Below, piece by piece: positions 26,822 through 35,046 of a stretch of DNA of 64,000 nt (positions are counted from its first letter, which is position 1; each line of letters opens with the position of its first letter). The stretch is taken from assembly GCA_963792445.1 (NCBI GenBank), contig CAWBWO010000014.1, positions 1-64,000 on the forward strand. Reading direction: 5' to 3'. Below the pieces are notes generated by a model. That model was not told the origin of the DNA. It made no database searches and saw only the letters and a program-made list of their open reading frames with translations. Position numbers and translations under genes: made by a program. This DNA comes from Rummeliibacillus sp963792445 (GTDB taxonomy: Bacteria > Bacillota > Bacilli > Bacillales_A > Planococcaceae).

Positions 26822-27394
26822 ATGAGTAACTGGTACAATAGGCTAATGGAGTATTTTCCAGAAAGAGAAATGAAGTCAAAAAAACATTTTGAATTACTTT
26901 TTCAAGAGAAACAAGGAATCTACAAACTTATGGAGGACCCAGAATATACTCTTGTATATTTCGAAAAACTAGATTATATTTTTATCGATTATATCCTTGT
27001 AACAGGAAAAACTCGTGGAAAAGGTATAGGAAGCTTAGTTCTTAATGAGCTCAAGAAAAAAGGGAAAGCCATTATATTAGAGGTAGAGCCTATTACTGCT
27101 AGTGATCCCGACTCGGAAAAAAGAGTTCGATTCTATGATCGAAATGATTTTCTAAAGATGGATTCTGTGGGGTATGAAAGAATTCATATGGTTTCAAAAG
27201 AGTTAAGTGTTATGGATATTTATTGCTGGTCGCCAGAACGCGTAACAGAAAACTGGATACTGAGCAGAATGCAAAATATTTATAAAGAGGTACATTCCTT
27301 TAAATCACAAGAATTATATGGATGTGATCCTCAACCGCTATCAGAAGTTCTATGGTTAAAAGAAACTGTTTCTGCCTCTAAAGTAAGCGTTTAA
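26822..27394 (+). CDS. GNAT-family N-acetyltransferase
   Basis: 190 aa, GGAG before the ATG. The GNAT acetyl-CoA motif is present: FIDYILVTGKTRGKGIGSLVLNELKKKGKAIILEVEP (about 58-94), with the RGKGIG pyrophosphate loop, and a later RVRFYDRNDFLKMDS (motif B, 102-116). The C-terminal 70 residues do not match a motif I know. The substrate is unknown. It is transcribed away from the ATP-grasp/Cys-His-Asn genes across a 315-base promoter region. ATP-grasp ligases, papain-like enzymes and GNAT proteins are known to recur together in peptide-modifying clusters, so a shared pathway is plausible. Confidence 0.75.
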   Translation: MSNWYNRLMEYFPEREMKSKKHFELLFQEKQGIYKLMEDPEYTLVYFEKLDYIFIDYILVTGKTRGKGIGSLVLNELKKKGKAIILEVEPITASDPDSEKRVRFYDRNDFLKMDSVGYERIHMVSKELSVMDIYCWSPERVTENWILSRMQNIYKEVHSFKSQELYGCDPQPLSEVLWLKETVSASKVSV

Positions 27395-27436
27395 TCAGGT
27401 GAATTTGTATATTCTGAAAGCTAAATAGAAAGTAAA

Positions 27437-27486
27437 AGAGAAGCTAACCTAACTTACAAAATGAGTGGTTAGCTTCTCTTTTTTTA
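27437..27486. terminator. Bidirectional terminator
   Basis: AGAGAAGCTAACC and GGTTAGCTTCTCT pair, with a T run after it, between convergent genes. Confidence 0.85.
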
Positions 27487-27513
27487 ATGTAAAGTAGTGA
27501 ATTCAACCAAATA

Positions 27514-28323
27514 TTATAGAAGAAAACGCGAAAACTCCAGATTGAATTTTTCTCGCTCATCATAGAACAATCCGTGTCCACTATTTTCAAATGGTATTAG
27601 CTTTGCATCTTTAATCCCTTGTTTTTGGGCAAGTGCTAATGGGAATAACACAACTTGGTCGTGAATACCATGGAGGATTAGAGTTGGAACATGGATTTTA
27701 GCAAGATCATAAAACAATTCTTCAGCTAACCAAGTATTAGCAACAGCTATAGTCGCCCAACTTGCAGCTTCTAAACCTAATTGGAAGAACCAGTCTGAAA
27801 AGGCTTTAGAAACTTTTTGATGGAAGAATTGTTCGCCAAATCCACGAAGCATGTTAGGGCGATCCTTTTCTGTTTCAAGAATTAACTTCTCAACATCTTC
27901 CTTTTTCAAGCCATATGGGAAATAGGGGCGTTGAATAAGGCTTGGTGCTGCAGCTGCAAAGAGTGCAAGCTTGTTAACACCAAATCCATTGTAACGAGCC
28001 ATATATCGAATGGCTACAGCTCCACCTGTGGAATGACCAGCCAATGTGAAATCCCATAATCCTAATGCCTCCACTACATATCGAATATCATCTGAAAGTC
28101 GATTATAATCATATCCGGTTAATGGCTTATCCGATTGTCCAAATCCTCTCATGTCCATACCTATACAACGATAACCTGCTTTAAGAAAGGCGTTATATTG
28201 ATATTCAAACATTTTGTGATTTGCCGGCCAACCATGTAGAAACAAAATTGTTTTCCTGCCATTTGGATTCATATCATTGACATAAATCCTTACACCTGGC
28301 TCGACACGAATCATATATTCCAT
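27514..28323 (-). CDS. Alpha/beta hydrolase
   Basis: 269 aa from the ATG at 28323; GGGG is seven bases upstream, and a TTG two codons earlier is less likely. The fold motifs are present: oxyanion strand FLHGWPANHKMF, nucleophile elbow GHSTGG (Ser near residue 97), acid in ILHGIHDQVV and His in FENSGHGLFYDE. GCIGMDMRG-type sequence (CIGMDMRGFGQSDKP) is common in chloroperoxidase-like esterases and haloalkane/epoxide hydrolases. The substrate cannot be told. Monocistronic. Confidence 0.85.
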   Translation of the reverse strand: MEYMIRVEPGVRIYVNDMNPNGRKTILFLHGWPANHKMFEYQYNAFLKAGYRCIGMDMRGFGQSDKPLTGYDYNRLSDDIRYVVEALGLWDFTLAGHSTGGAVAIRYMARYNGFGVNKLALFAAAAPSLIQRPYFPYGLKKEDVEKLILETEKDRPNMLRGFGEQFFHQKVSKAFSDWFFQLGLEAASWATIAVANTWLAEELFYDLAKIHVPTLILHGIHDQVVLFPLALAQKQGIKDAKLIPFENSGHGLFYDEREKFNLEFSRFLL

Positions 28324-28369
28324 TTTCAAACCCCATTTTATTGATTTACTCTAAGTGTATAGTATTCAC

Positions 28370-28468
28370 CTAACGAAAAAAGGTGCTTCCCACAGATTTG
28401 ATGTCTCCAACTACACCAATTATAAGGAGGATAAGTGCGCTGATCGTAATCTTTAAAATTTCGCCCAT
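28370..28468 (-). pseudogene. Short hydrophobic frame, possible remnant of a DUF4097-type gene
   Basis: 32 codons from the ATG at 28468 with AAAGGGTGG nine bases upstream, overlapping the end of the preceding frame. The product, MGEILKITISALILLIIGVVGDIKS and a few more residues, looks like the membrane start of a larger protein. HAAS/DUF1700 genes are commonly followed by DUF4097 genes that begin this way, so a truncated remnant is likely. A genuine tiny membrane peptide is the alternative. Confidence 0.35.
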
Positions 28469-28743
28469 GCTTTTAAACCACCCTTTACAAGAGATACATT
28501 AAATTTTAAATACTTTACAAAACCATTCTTAAACCACTTCGTAACAAAGAATATACCCATAGCAATCAATAGGCCAAGCCCACAAAGACCTATTGATACA
28601 AATAATTCAAAAAATTCAAAACAAAAAATATTGATGACGATGTCTATTAAAACAAGGAAAGGGAGGCTACAAAGGATATCCCTACAACCCAGCCAGCGAA
28701 GATTACTCATAATAATGCAATAAACGGTCCAAGTACAATAACG
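28453..28743 (-). pseudogene. Decayed HAAS/DUF1700-type membrane protein gene
   Basis: One open frame (start 28710, 85 aa, no ribosome site) ends with YLKFNVSLVKGGLKAWAKF, which resembles the usual C-terminus of DUF1700/HAAS membrane proteins. Its first part is out of frame: the neighbouring frame reads VIVLGPFIALL, stop, VIFAGWVVGISFVASLSLF, stop, a typical membrane segment of the same family. Joined, the two frames give a continuous DUF1700-like C-terminal half. So the gene has an internal stop, a frameshift and no N-terminal half. The PadR-type regulator that usually precedes such genes is absent. Confidence 0.5.
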
Positions 28744-28777
28744 GTATTAAAAAAACTAGAACAATATTATCAATCCA

Positions 28778-28793
28778 TGTTTCACGTGGAACA
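28778..28793 (-). promoter_or_regulatory. parS site (ParB/Spo0J binding)
   Basis: The minus strand reads TGTTCCACGTGAAACA, a perfect match to the Bacillales parS consensus TGTTNCACGTGAAACA. ParB (Spo0J) loads here and spreads, recruiting SMC to the origin region. It lies in non-coding DNA beside decayed genes and about 23 kb from rlmH, fitting an origin-proximal position. Confidence 0.92.
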
Positions 28794-28822
28794 ATAAATA
28801 TGAAATCTGTTGAAAAAACACT

Positions 28823-28857
28823 AAAAAGCAGCAATGATTACATTCGCTGCTTTTTTA
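28823..28857. terminator. Terminator after the M14 endopeptidase gene
   Basis: AAAAAGCAGC and GCTGCTTTTTT pair, with an inner AATG/CATT pair. Confidence 0.8.
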
Positions 28858-28872
28858 TTTTCTTATAAAAAT

Positions 28873-30063
28873 TTACAAATAAAGCCCTGCTAAAAAAATA
28901 CCCAAAGTTTTTTGATAAATTGTATCAAATTGTGTTAAGGAGAGAGGGTTAATACCTTTTCCGACTTCGACTGTAAACCCTGGCCTACGCCAATCTTGGA
29001 TAAACCAATCCTTATAACCGGCGTAGCTTTCAATATTTCGAACGGCTTCATACCCGCTCACTCTGCTGAACTCATTGACCATGGATTCAGACTCAGGAGG
29101 TTCCTGGTTTTTATAACCCCAATAGATTTCTTCACCTTGTGTATGAAAAGCAAGTACCCATGCAAAATCCCGCTTTCTTGTCAGATTTGCCATTGCGATT
29201 GCTTCAGGTTCAGATAATGGCTTTTCACCTCCGTAATCTCTTGGTCCAGGTTTTTTAGGATTGCGAGCTCGCTCTTTTTCCCAATCAGCAGGGAATTGAT
29301 CATTCAAATCTACACCTCGAATATTTGCTTTCCATCCAGAAAAATCTTCGCTATTACGATTCATCTCAATGACTTTTTTTCTCCATGTCTCATTGGCAGG
29401 GGGGCCATTCAATACTAAATCAACACCATCTGGATTGACCATTGGCACAATATATAAAGACGTTTGCTGATACAGGGGGAAGGTAGAAAGCCCATGGATA
29501 GGTGTGTGGTTTGTTAAAGAAAGTAAATAATCATTTAAAAAAGTCATGATAATTGGCGTAGTGATCCATTCGTTTGCATGGAAGGAACCATTATAATGCA
29601 CCTTTTTGTTTCCTGAACCAACTTGTACTTCTGGAATGCTTTTCTCTAATACTGAATTTCCAATAGAAGTCGTTTGTAAGAATGGATATACAGCAAGTAA
29701 TTGTCCAATATCATTCGTCATAAGATTGTAGTCGTAATCCTGCTTCCCATTGATAATCCTCCATGTAACTCTTTTAGGGATTTTAATTATTTGCCCAATA
29801 TATAAGTAATAAGGATTAAGTTGAGGATTAACAAGCATTATTCCTTCAAGTGCAATGTTTTCCTTCTGAGAAACTGCCCACAAAGTATCTCCGGATTTAA
29901 TATGATAATTTGTAGTTATAAATCCTGGAATCCGAATTCTTTGACCCACAGTAAGACTTTGCGGATTAATACCATGATTAGAATCCAAAATTAATTGAAG
30001 GGGGATTCCAAATAATTGACTATAATGCCAAAGGGAATCCCCAGGTCTAACATATATGTCCAA
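28873..30063 (-). CDS. LysM / M14 gamma-D-glutamyl-meso-diaminopimelate endopeptidase
   Basis: 396 aa from a TTG at 30063 (MDIYVRPGDSLWHY), with AAGGAGGAA upstream; the open frame extends further but without a ribosome site. Two LysM repeats (about 3-47 and 51-96) bind peptidoglycan. The M14 carboxypeptidase domain follows, with zinc ligands His and Glu in NGSFHANEW and a later His in VLAFHTQG, and the catalytic Glu in FTVEVGKG. Length and sequence agree with what I remember of L. sphaericus endopeptidase I, which cuts the gamma-D-Glu-diamino acid bond during sporulation or germination. There is no signal peptide, as in that protein. It is strong taxonomic evidence for Lysinibacillus or kin. 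Confidence 0.93.
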   Translation of the reverse strand: MDIYVRPGDSLWHYSQLFGIPLQLILDSNHGINPQSLTVGQRIRIPGFITTNYHIKSGDTLWAVSQKENIALEGIMLVNPQLNPYYLYIGQIIKIPKRVTWRIINGKQDYDYNLMTNDIGQLLAVYPFLQTTSIGNSVLEKSIPEVQVGSGNKKVHYNGSFHANEWITTPIIMTFLNDYLLSLTNHTPIHGLSTFPLYQQTSLYIVPMVNPDGVDLVLNGPPANETWRKKVIEMNRNSEDFSGWKANIRGVDLNDQFPADWEKERARNPKKPGPRDYGGEKPLSEPEAIAMANLTRKRDFAWVLAFHTQGEEIYWGYKNQEPPESESMVNEFSRVSGYEAVRNIESYAGYKDWFIQDWRRPGFTVEVGKGINPLSLTQFDTIYQKTLGIFLAGLYL

Positions 30064-30213
30064 AGAATGTTCCTCCTTAAATATAAAAATGCTCATCATA
30101 AGAGTATATGACTAAGGAGTATGTTTATTATTAAAAATCAAACAAACAACAATCTTTCAATATGGAAGAAGACATTCTCAAACACGACAAAAGTTTAAAA
30201 CCTATTTATGAAA

Positions 30214-30254
30214 TAAAAAAGACGATCGCTATAAAAATAGAAATCGCCTTTTTC
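30214..30254 (-). terminator. Terminator downstream of pgeF
   Basis: AAAAAGACGAT...AATCGCCTTTTT, an imperfect stem, in the 3' direction of the minus-strand pgeF gene. Confidence 0.55.
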
Positions 30255-30296
30255 AATATTCAACTGACATACTAATTCATTTTGTGTGACCATCAC

Positions 30297-31061
30297 TTAA
30301 TCTTCTTTTTTCATAATAAACGTCAAATGTCTTCCGGCTTGTTTATCTTGGCGATAAGAGAAGCCTTCAGGATTCAAATAAGTACAAGTTGTATCCATTG
30401 TAATGTGGTCAGATGGAATTCCTGATAGTTCACATTGTTTTTTTACGGTTCTTTGATTGTCGATATGATACTTGTTGGTTTGGTCATTATAATACATAAA
30501 GTCATCAGCGTAGCCTAGCTGTTTAAATTTCATGTAAACATCTTCGTCTACTTCAAACTTTTCTTGACTGAGTGCTGTTCCAAGATGGACATATAAATTG
30601 TTTAGATTGCAATGCTCCACCTGTTGTAAATGTTCAAATGTTTTTAAAGAGATTTCTTTAACAGTACCCTGCCATCCAGAATGTATTACACCAATCAGAC
30701 CGTTCTTCTCATCATAAAAAGTAACAGGAACACAATCTGCAGTAAATGCTCCCAATAGCAGATTTGGTTCATAAGTGTAGAGGGCATCAGTATTTGGAAT
30801 TGCAGTTTCTTTACTTTTTGCACCACGGCCTTTGTCTTCAAGTGTTACTTTATGAACATTGGCGCTATGGGTTTGATTGGCACAAACAAAATTGTCTAAC
30901 TCACAATTCAAGGTAGCTGTTAGTTTCTTACGATTAGCTAGTACATTTTCTGCATTTAGGCATGTATGGAGAGCCATATTTCCTTCTTCTGGTTCATTCT
31001 GATCTTTCATCGTAATACCTGCAATAAACTTTTCATTGTCTAAGTAAATATTTGTTTTCAT
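30297..31061 (-). CDS. pgeF: Peptidoglycan editing factor PgeF (YlmD/YfiH, laccase-domain)
   Basis: 254 aa. Conserved metal and active-site elements: NQTHSANVHKV (His), TADCVPVTFYDE (Cys) and GVIHSGWQGTVKEI (His), the H-C-H set of the family once called polyphenol oxidase. PgeF removes wrongly incorporated residues from UDP-MurNAc-amino acids and related proteins have purine nucleoside phosphorylase activity. GGGTGATG precedes the ATG. Usually one copy sits in the cell-division cluster (ylmD); this one is elsewhere, so it may be a second copy. Confidence 0.85.
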   Translation of the reverse strand: MKTNIYLDNEKFIAGITMKDQNEPEEGNMALHTCLNAENVLANRKKLTATLNCELDNFVCANQTHSANVHKVTLEDKGRGAKSKETAIPNTDALYTYEPNLLLGAFTADCVPVTFYDEKNGLIGVIHSGWQGTVKEISLKTFEHLQQVEHCNLNNLYVHLGTALSQEKFEVDEDVYMKFKQLGYADDFMYYNDQTNKYHIDNQRTVKKQCELSGIPSDHITMDTTCTYLNPEGFSYRQDKQAGRHLTFIMKKED

Positions 31062-31125
31062 ATCATCACCCGATTTTAATATATCCTAAAGAATTTGGAA
31101 TGTATAGGTATGTGGATTTTCGACA

Positions 31126-31158
31126 AAAAAGCCCTATTGAGTTAGCTCAATAGAACTT
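31126..31158 (-). terminator. Terminator of the amino-acid permease gene
   Basis: CTATTGAG, TTAG, CTCAATAG; on the minus strand it is followed by GGGCTTTTTTG. Confidence 0.8.
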
Positions 31159-31179
31159 ATAACTTATTGCGATGCGACT

Positions 31180-32568
31180 TTATTTATTCAATAAGCTGTG
31201 TTTTTTGCCATACATAAAGTATATGATTAAACCGATTATGATCCAGATGCCACAAAAAGCGAATGTGTGTGAAGATAACTCTGTGATTAAGAAAATACAT
31301 AAGGCAAATGAGATAAGAGGTATGACTGGGAAAAATGGTACCTTGAATCCACCAGTTGGAATTTCTTTATTTTTTCTTAATAAAATCACACCAATAGATA
31401 CTACTGTAAAAGCTAATAATGTACCTATATTGACCAGTTCGGTCAATTTATCTAAAGGAATGAAGCCTGCGCAAAGTGCGATGAGTATTGCTGTAATCCA
31501 TGTGTTTTTGGCAGGTGTATGATGTTTTGGTTCTAATTCAGACATGACTTTTGGTAGCAAGCCATCACGACTAAATGCGTAAATAAGTCGTGTAGCTCCA
31601 TAAAGCATTACTAAAATGACGGTCATCATTCCAAGAACTGCACCGAGAGAAATGATGCCTGATGCCCAATCTTGATGTACCATTTGCATAGCAAAGCTAA
31701 CAGGGTTACTTACATTTAATTCTGTGTAGGGAACCATTCCTGTTAAAACAAGCGATACAGCAATATACAAGATTGTGCAAATAACAAGTGATCCAATAAT
31801 TCCTATTGGCATATTACGTTGTGGGTTTTTTACTTCCTCAGCTGCTGATGATACGGCATCAAAGCCTAGATATGCAAAGAAGACGAGAGCAGCTCCAGAT
31901 AAAATACCGCTTGTACCAAATGGAGTGAAAGGATGCCAGTTGTCAGGCTTTACATAGAAAACACCAACAAAGATAAAGAGTAAAATGACTGCTACTTTTA
32001 TAATCACCATAATTGAATTAAGTCGAGTTGATTCTTTTACACCTTTTGTTAGTAAAAGTGCTGTAACAAAGACAATGGCGATCGCTGGTAAATTCACAAA
32101 AGTGCCCTTAGCAGGATTAAAAGCCCCTGAAATGGCAAGCGGTAAATGGATGTTAAGCCCTGCTAATAACGAATTAAGATAGGCTGACCAACCTGTTGCA
32201 ACTGCAGCTACTGCTAATCCATATTCTAATATTAAGGACCAACCAACAAGCCAAGCCACTAATTCGCCAAACACGACATAGCTATAGGTATATGCACTAC
32301 CTGTAACTGGTATTGAGGAAGAAAATTCAGAGTAGCACATAGCGGCGAATGTGCAGACAATGGCCGCTATGATAAAGGAAAAGATAATTCCCGGCCCAGC
32401 GTGCTCAGCAGCGACAGTTCCAGGAAGTATGAAAATACCTGTACCTACAATAGCACCGACACCTAGTAGCATTAAGTCAAATGCACCAATTGTTTTATTT
32501 AGTTGAACTTTTCCGTGTTCGTGTAAAAGATCATTAACCGATTTCTTACGGAAAATAGAATTTTTCAT
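31180..32568 (-). CDS. APC-superfamily amino-acid permease
   Basis: 462 aa from the ATG at 32568 (MKNSIFRKKSVNDLL). About twelve membrane segments. The first helix carries GVGAIVGTGIFILPGTVAAEHAGPG, the unwound substrate-binding motif of APC carriers, and FFAYLGFDAVSSAAEEVKNPQRNMP is characteristic of the cationic amino-acid (CAT/YfnA) branch. The substrate is probably a cationic or branched amino acid but is not readable. The gene is monocistronic. I saw no T-box or riboswitch upstream. Confidence 0.88.
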   Translation of the reverse strand: MKNSIFRKKSVNDLLHEHGKVQLNKTIGAFDLMLLGVGAIVGTGIFILPGTVAAEHAGPGIIFSFIIAAIVCTFAAMCYSEFSSSIPVTGSAYTYSYVVFGELVAWLVGWSLILEYGLAVAAVATGWSAYLNSLLAGLNIHLPLAISGAFNPAKGTFVNLPAIAIVFVTALLLTKGVKESTRLNSIMVIIKVAVILLFIFVGVFYVKPDNWHPFTPFGTSGILSGAALVFFAYLGFDAVSSAAEEVKNPQRNMPIGIIGSLVICTILYIAVSLVLTGMVPYTELNVSNPVSFAMQMVHQDWASGIISLGAVLGMMTVILVMLYGATRLIYAFSRDGLLPKVMSELEPKHHTPAKNTWITAILIALCAGFIPLDKLTELVNIGTLLAFTVVSIGVILLRKNKEIPTGGFKVPFFPVIPLISFALCIFLITELSSHTFAFCGIWIIIGLIIYFMYGKKHSLLNK

Positions 32569-32752
32569 TTTGTACACTCGCTTCTATAATGAATAATATA
32601 AAAATTCTAAACATTTATATAACGAATGTCAATAGAAGTTTGTCAAATAAACGCGATATTTGTCGAAAAATAAGAACTATTCCTATTAATTTAGAACTTT
32701 TCTACATTGAAGTGACAGATGAAATTAAATTTCTAATACAAAGTTTATATAA

Positions 32753-32804
32753 AAAAGGAGTCTTAAAAGTATGGAAATACACTTTTAAGACTCCTTTTCT
32801 TTTC
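32753..32804 (+). terminator. Long perfect hairpin
   Basis: AAAAGGAGTCTTAAAAGT and ACTTTTAAGACTCCTTTT form an 18-bp stem with a ten-base loop and T-rich flanks. No gene ends just before it on either strand, so it may belong to a lost gene. Confidence 0.65.
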
Positions 32805-33382
32805 AATTTTCAATATGGTAGGAGTCGTCCAAAACAAACAACTCCAATCATTATCATAACAGTCTACTAAAATCACCAATGAAGGTGCCTTCATGGGAAA
32901 TGCTATTCAAATATTGATCTGATAGGTGGCTAGTTGGTGATAAGAGTTTGTTGCTCAGATAACACTTTTTGCCGTTTCTTTTCAGGCTTCCTTAGCTGTG
33001 GTCTTTTTTGCCTCAGCATTTGCTTTTGCCTTTTTCTCAGTATCAATCTTAATGGCTTGTTCCTTGGCAGCATCTTCTGCAATTTTTCTCTCCTGTTCTA
33101 TTTTATTTGACAATGGTTTTGTTTGGATTTTGGACATCAATCCTTTGTTCAAAATCCAAATGGCCTTTCTATATTTCATTTTTAATATTGGAGGGTAAAT
33201 GAATGCTACTTAGATACCCTGTACCAAATTTTTATGCAAATGAAAACTAAAATATGAGAAGGCAGTCCAGATTACCTCCATACAATTTAAAAGAATTTTT
33301 TAGATAACAGTTTACATCTTAGAAGTAATTTTATATAATACCAATAAGATAACTAGGATATTAAGGCAAAGGAGAGAATGAG
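32805..33382. other. Gene-poor region before the 123-aa gene
   Basis: Contains the doubtful frame at 32982-33179 and otherwise AT-rich sequence. AGGAGAG at 33371 serves the next gene. No repeat or RNA structure is seen. Confidence 0.4.
32982..33179 (-). pseudogene. Doubtful 65-aa Lys/Glu/Ala-rich frame, possible gene remnant
   Basis: The frame encodes a charged helix (KIEQERKIAEDAAKEQAIKIDTEKKAKANAEAKK) but has no ribosome site at its ATG. The composition is more protein-like than a random frame, so it may be the C-terminal remnant of a lost gene. Function unknown. Confidence 0.25.
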
Positions 33383-33754
33383 ATGAATACAAATGCTTTT
33401 TTTAGATCAACAATGGCAAATAATTTTGCGACAAGAAAGTTCTTTAAACGTGTAGCGAGTGATATTGAATGCCAATTACAGGAGTGGCATGTAGGATATA
33501 AAGTTACTGTTGCAACTTGGAGAACTTATACATTGTGTGTTCAAAACGGTGAACAATCGTATCAAGTTGCATTATCTAAAAACCTTGTTGATATTCTTCA
33601 ACATGAAACTCCTTATGCATTAGACTTAGCACTTTGGAAAGGGTTAATTAGCCAAGGATTAGAACTACAAGAGGCAAAAGGAAATTACCTAGAAGTTCTA
33701 TTTAATTTTTCAAATTATGAACAACAAAAATTCTCTTTAAAAAAAGTAAAATAA
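33383..33754 (+). CDS. Hypothetical protein, 123 aa
   Basis: Clear ribosome site (GGAGAG) and ATG, followed by a terminator, so it is a real gene. The protein is soluble, alpha/beta in prediction, with a single domain: VASDIECQLQEWHVGYKVTVATWRTYTLCVQNGEQSYQVALSKNLVDIL. No signal peptide or membrane segment. I do not recognise the family, and its neighbours do not suggest a role. Confidence 0.65.
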   Translation: MNTNAFFRSTMANNFATRKFFKRVASDIECQLQEWHVGYKVTVATWRTYTLCVQNGEQSYQVALSKNLVDILQHETPYALDLALWKGLISQGLELQEAKGNYLEVLFNFSNYEQQKFSLKKVK

Positions 33755-33776
33755 ATTAGAATTCAAAAGGAAAATA

Positions 33777-33817
33777 AAGCCATCTAGCTAAAAAATGCTA
33801 GATGGTTTTATTTTTTG
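33777..33817 (+). terminator. Terminator of the 123-aa gene
   Basis: GCCATCTAGC and GCTAGATGGT pair, followed by TTTATTTTTT; it can also serve the convergent gene. Confidence 0.8.
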
Positions 33818-33844
33818 GATAGTTGAATTTTCCAAGTTGCTTCT

Positions 33845-34915
33845 TTATAATTTTTCCCCTTCAATTGATACATTTTGGCGAACGGTAACAAACTGCTTGC
33901 CATCCCATTTCAATACATTTTGTACATATCCCAATCCATCTGCATGATATCTACCCGCAATCTGCTGAAATGCTAACAGCTCATATGTTCCATCACGATC
34001 AAAATCAATTGGATATAGTCCTCCAATGGGATCGACCCAGCCTTCAATAGGGGCCTTTAATGTTCCGTTTGCATTGTATATTTCTGATAAGTAATCTTTT
34101 CCTTTATATTGAATATCCAATAAATAACGTTTTGGGGGCGATGAACTAGTTACACGTACTTTGTAAAAATTCTCATACGTAACAGTATATTTTGAGCGTT
34201 TCTGAAATACATCACCATCGAAAATGTGTCGCATCTTACCATCTATATATGAAAAGATATCTGTATAGATCGTGCCACCGCTACCACCTGTATCAATGGT
34301 AACTAATATGTCATTTACTTGATTGCCGGTTAAATCTCCAAGGAAGATTGTCGGATTATATCCACTGTGGTCTTTTAAGGGTATCCTCTCAATAGCATTT
34401 TTGGATTGTTGGAAGATAACAAGCGTTATATCTTGCCAATAGGGACTATCAGGTTTTTTGGTTCCTGTAAGGTAAATAGTATCTACTACACCATCTCCTG
34501 TGACATCTCCATAGCTTTTCGTGATAATTACCTGTGGAGAGTCAACAGGTAGCCGTTCAAAACCATTTGGTGTCCAAGTCAAATAATCTAGATATGGTGG
34601 TAACTGCTTTGTCTTCCACTCAATGACCAAGGCCTTTTTTGTACTAGATTTAAGCTTATACGAATGTATTCCGGCAATTGTATGCTCGTCTATTTTGAGA
34701 TGAACAATTGGATGCCACTGAAAATTTATCTGCTTTAGCATCAGTAAAAAGGTATCCCCATGATATTTGTATGCACTCACTAATTCCTCAACAGAATCCC
34801 CATCTACATCAATATGTTGAATCAGTGGCCCTTTTTGTGGTAATTCTAAAATTGTCGCGGTTGGCGGTAAAAAATATCGAATAAATTGCAAATCATTATT
34901 AATGATAAATCCCAC
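33845..34915 (-). CDS. FG-GAP/VCBS-type repeat protein
   Basis: 356 aa with four calcium-site-like repeats: IDVDGDSVEELV (about 35), GDVTGDGVVDTIYLTG (about 135), GDLTGNQVNDILVTIDTGGSGG (about 192) and IDFDRDGTYELLAF (about 305). These are the D-x-D-x-D-G motifs of beta-propeller FG-GAP proteins. It lacks a signal peptide. The start is uncertain: the GTG at 34915 overlaps its own AGGTGG ribosome site, and the next in-frame codons at a suitable distance are ATC/ATT. Similar proteins without export signals occur in spore-formers, but its role is unknown. Confidence 0.65.
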   Translation of the reverse strand: MGFIINNDLQFIRYFLPPTATILELPQKGPLIQHIDVDGDSVEELVSAYKYHGDTFLLMLKQINFQWHPIVHLKIDEHTIAGIHSYKLKSSTKKALVIEWKTKQLPPYLDYLTWTPNGFERLPVDSPQVIITKSYGDVTGDGVVDTIYLTGTKKPDSPYWQDITLVIFQQSKNAIERIPLKDHSGYNPTIFLGDLTGNQVNDILVTIDTGGSGGTIYTDIFSYIDGKMRHIFDGDVFQKRSKYTVTYENFYKVRVTSSSPPKRYLLDIQYKGKDYLSEIYNANGTLKAPIEGWVDPIGGLYPIDFDRDGTYELLAFQQIAGRYHADGLGYVQNVLKWDGKQFVTVRQNVSIEGEKL

Positions 34916-35046
34916 CTTTTTTATATAAATTTATGCTGGACGAGAATAATTATGAAAATAGCATAGAATATCCTTTTTAAATTCTTATATGTAGACCATA
35001 ATAGATAGAAGAAATAGTAAATTTAGAAAAGGGGTATAGTATACTG

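Noticed and set aside
32589..32870. A 93-aa plus-strand frame.
   Set aside because: It runs through the perfect hairpin at 32753-32804 and lacks a ribosome site; not a likely gene.
32569..32980. A T-box or riboswitch upstream of the amino-acid permease.
   Set aside because: No T-box sequence (AGGGUGGNACCGCG-like) is present, and the strong hairpin at 32753 lies too far upstream with no antiterminator.
33198..33251. Short frames after GGAGGG at about 33190 (MNAT and a 15-codon MLLRYPVPNFYANEN frame).
   Set aside because: The first is four codons. The second is out of frame with the ATG best placed for the ribosome site. Too short to support without expression data.
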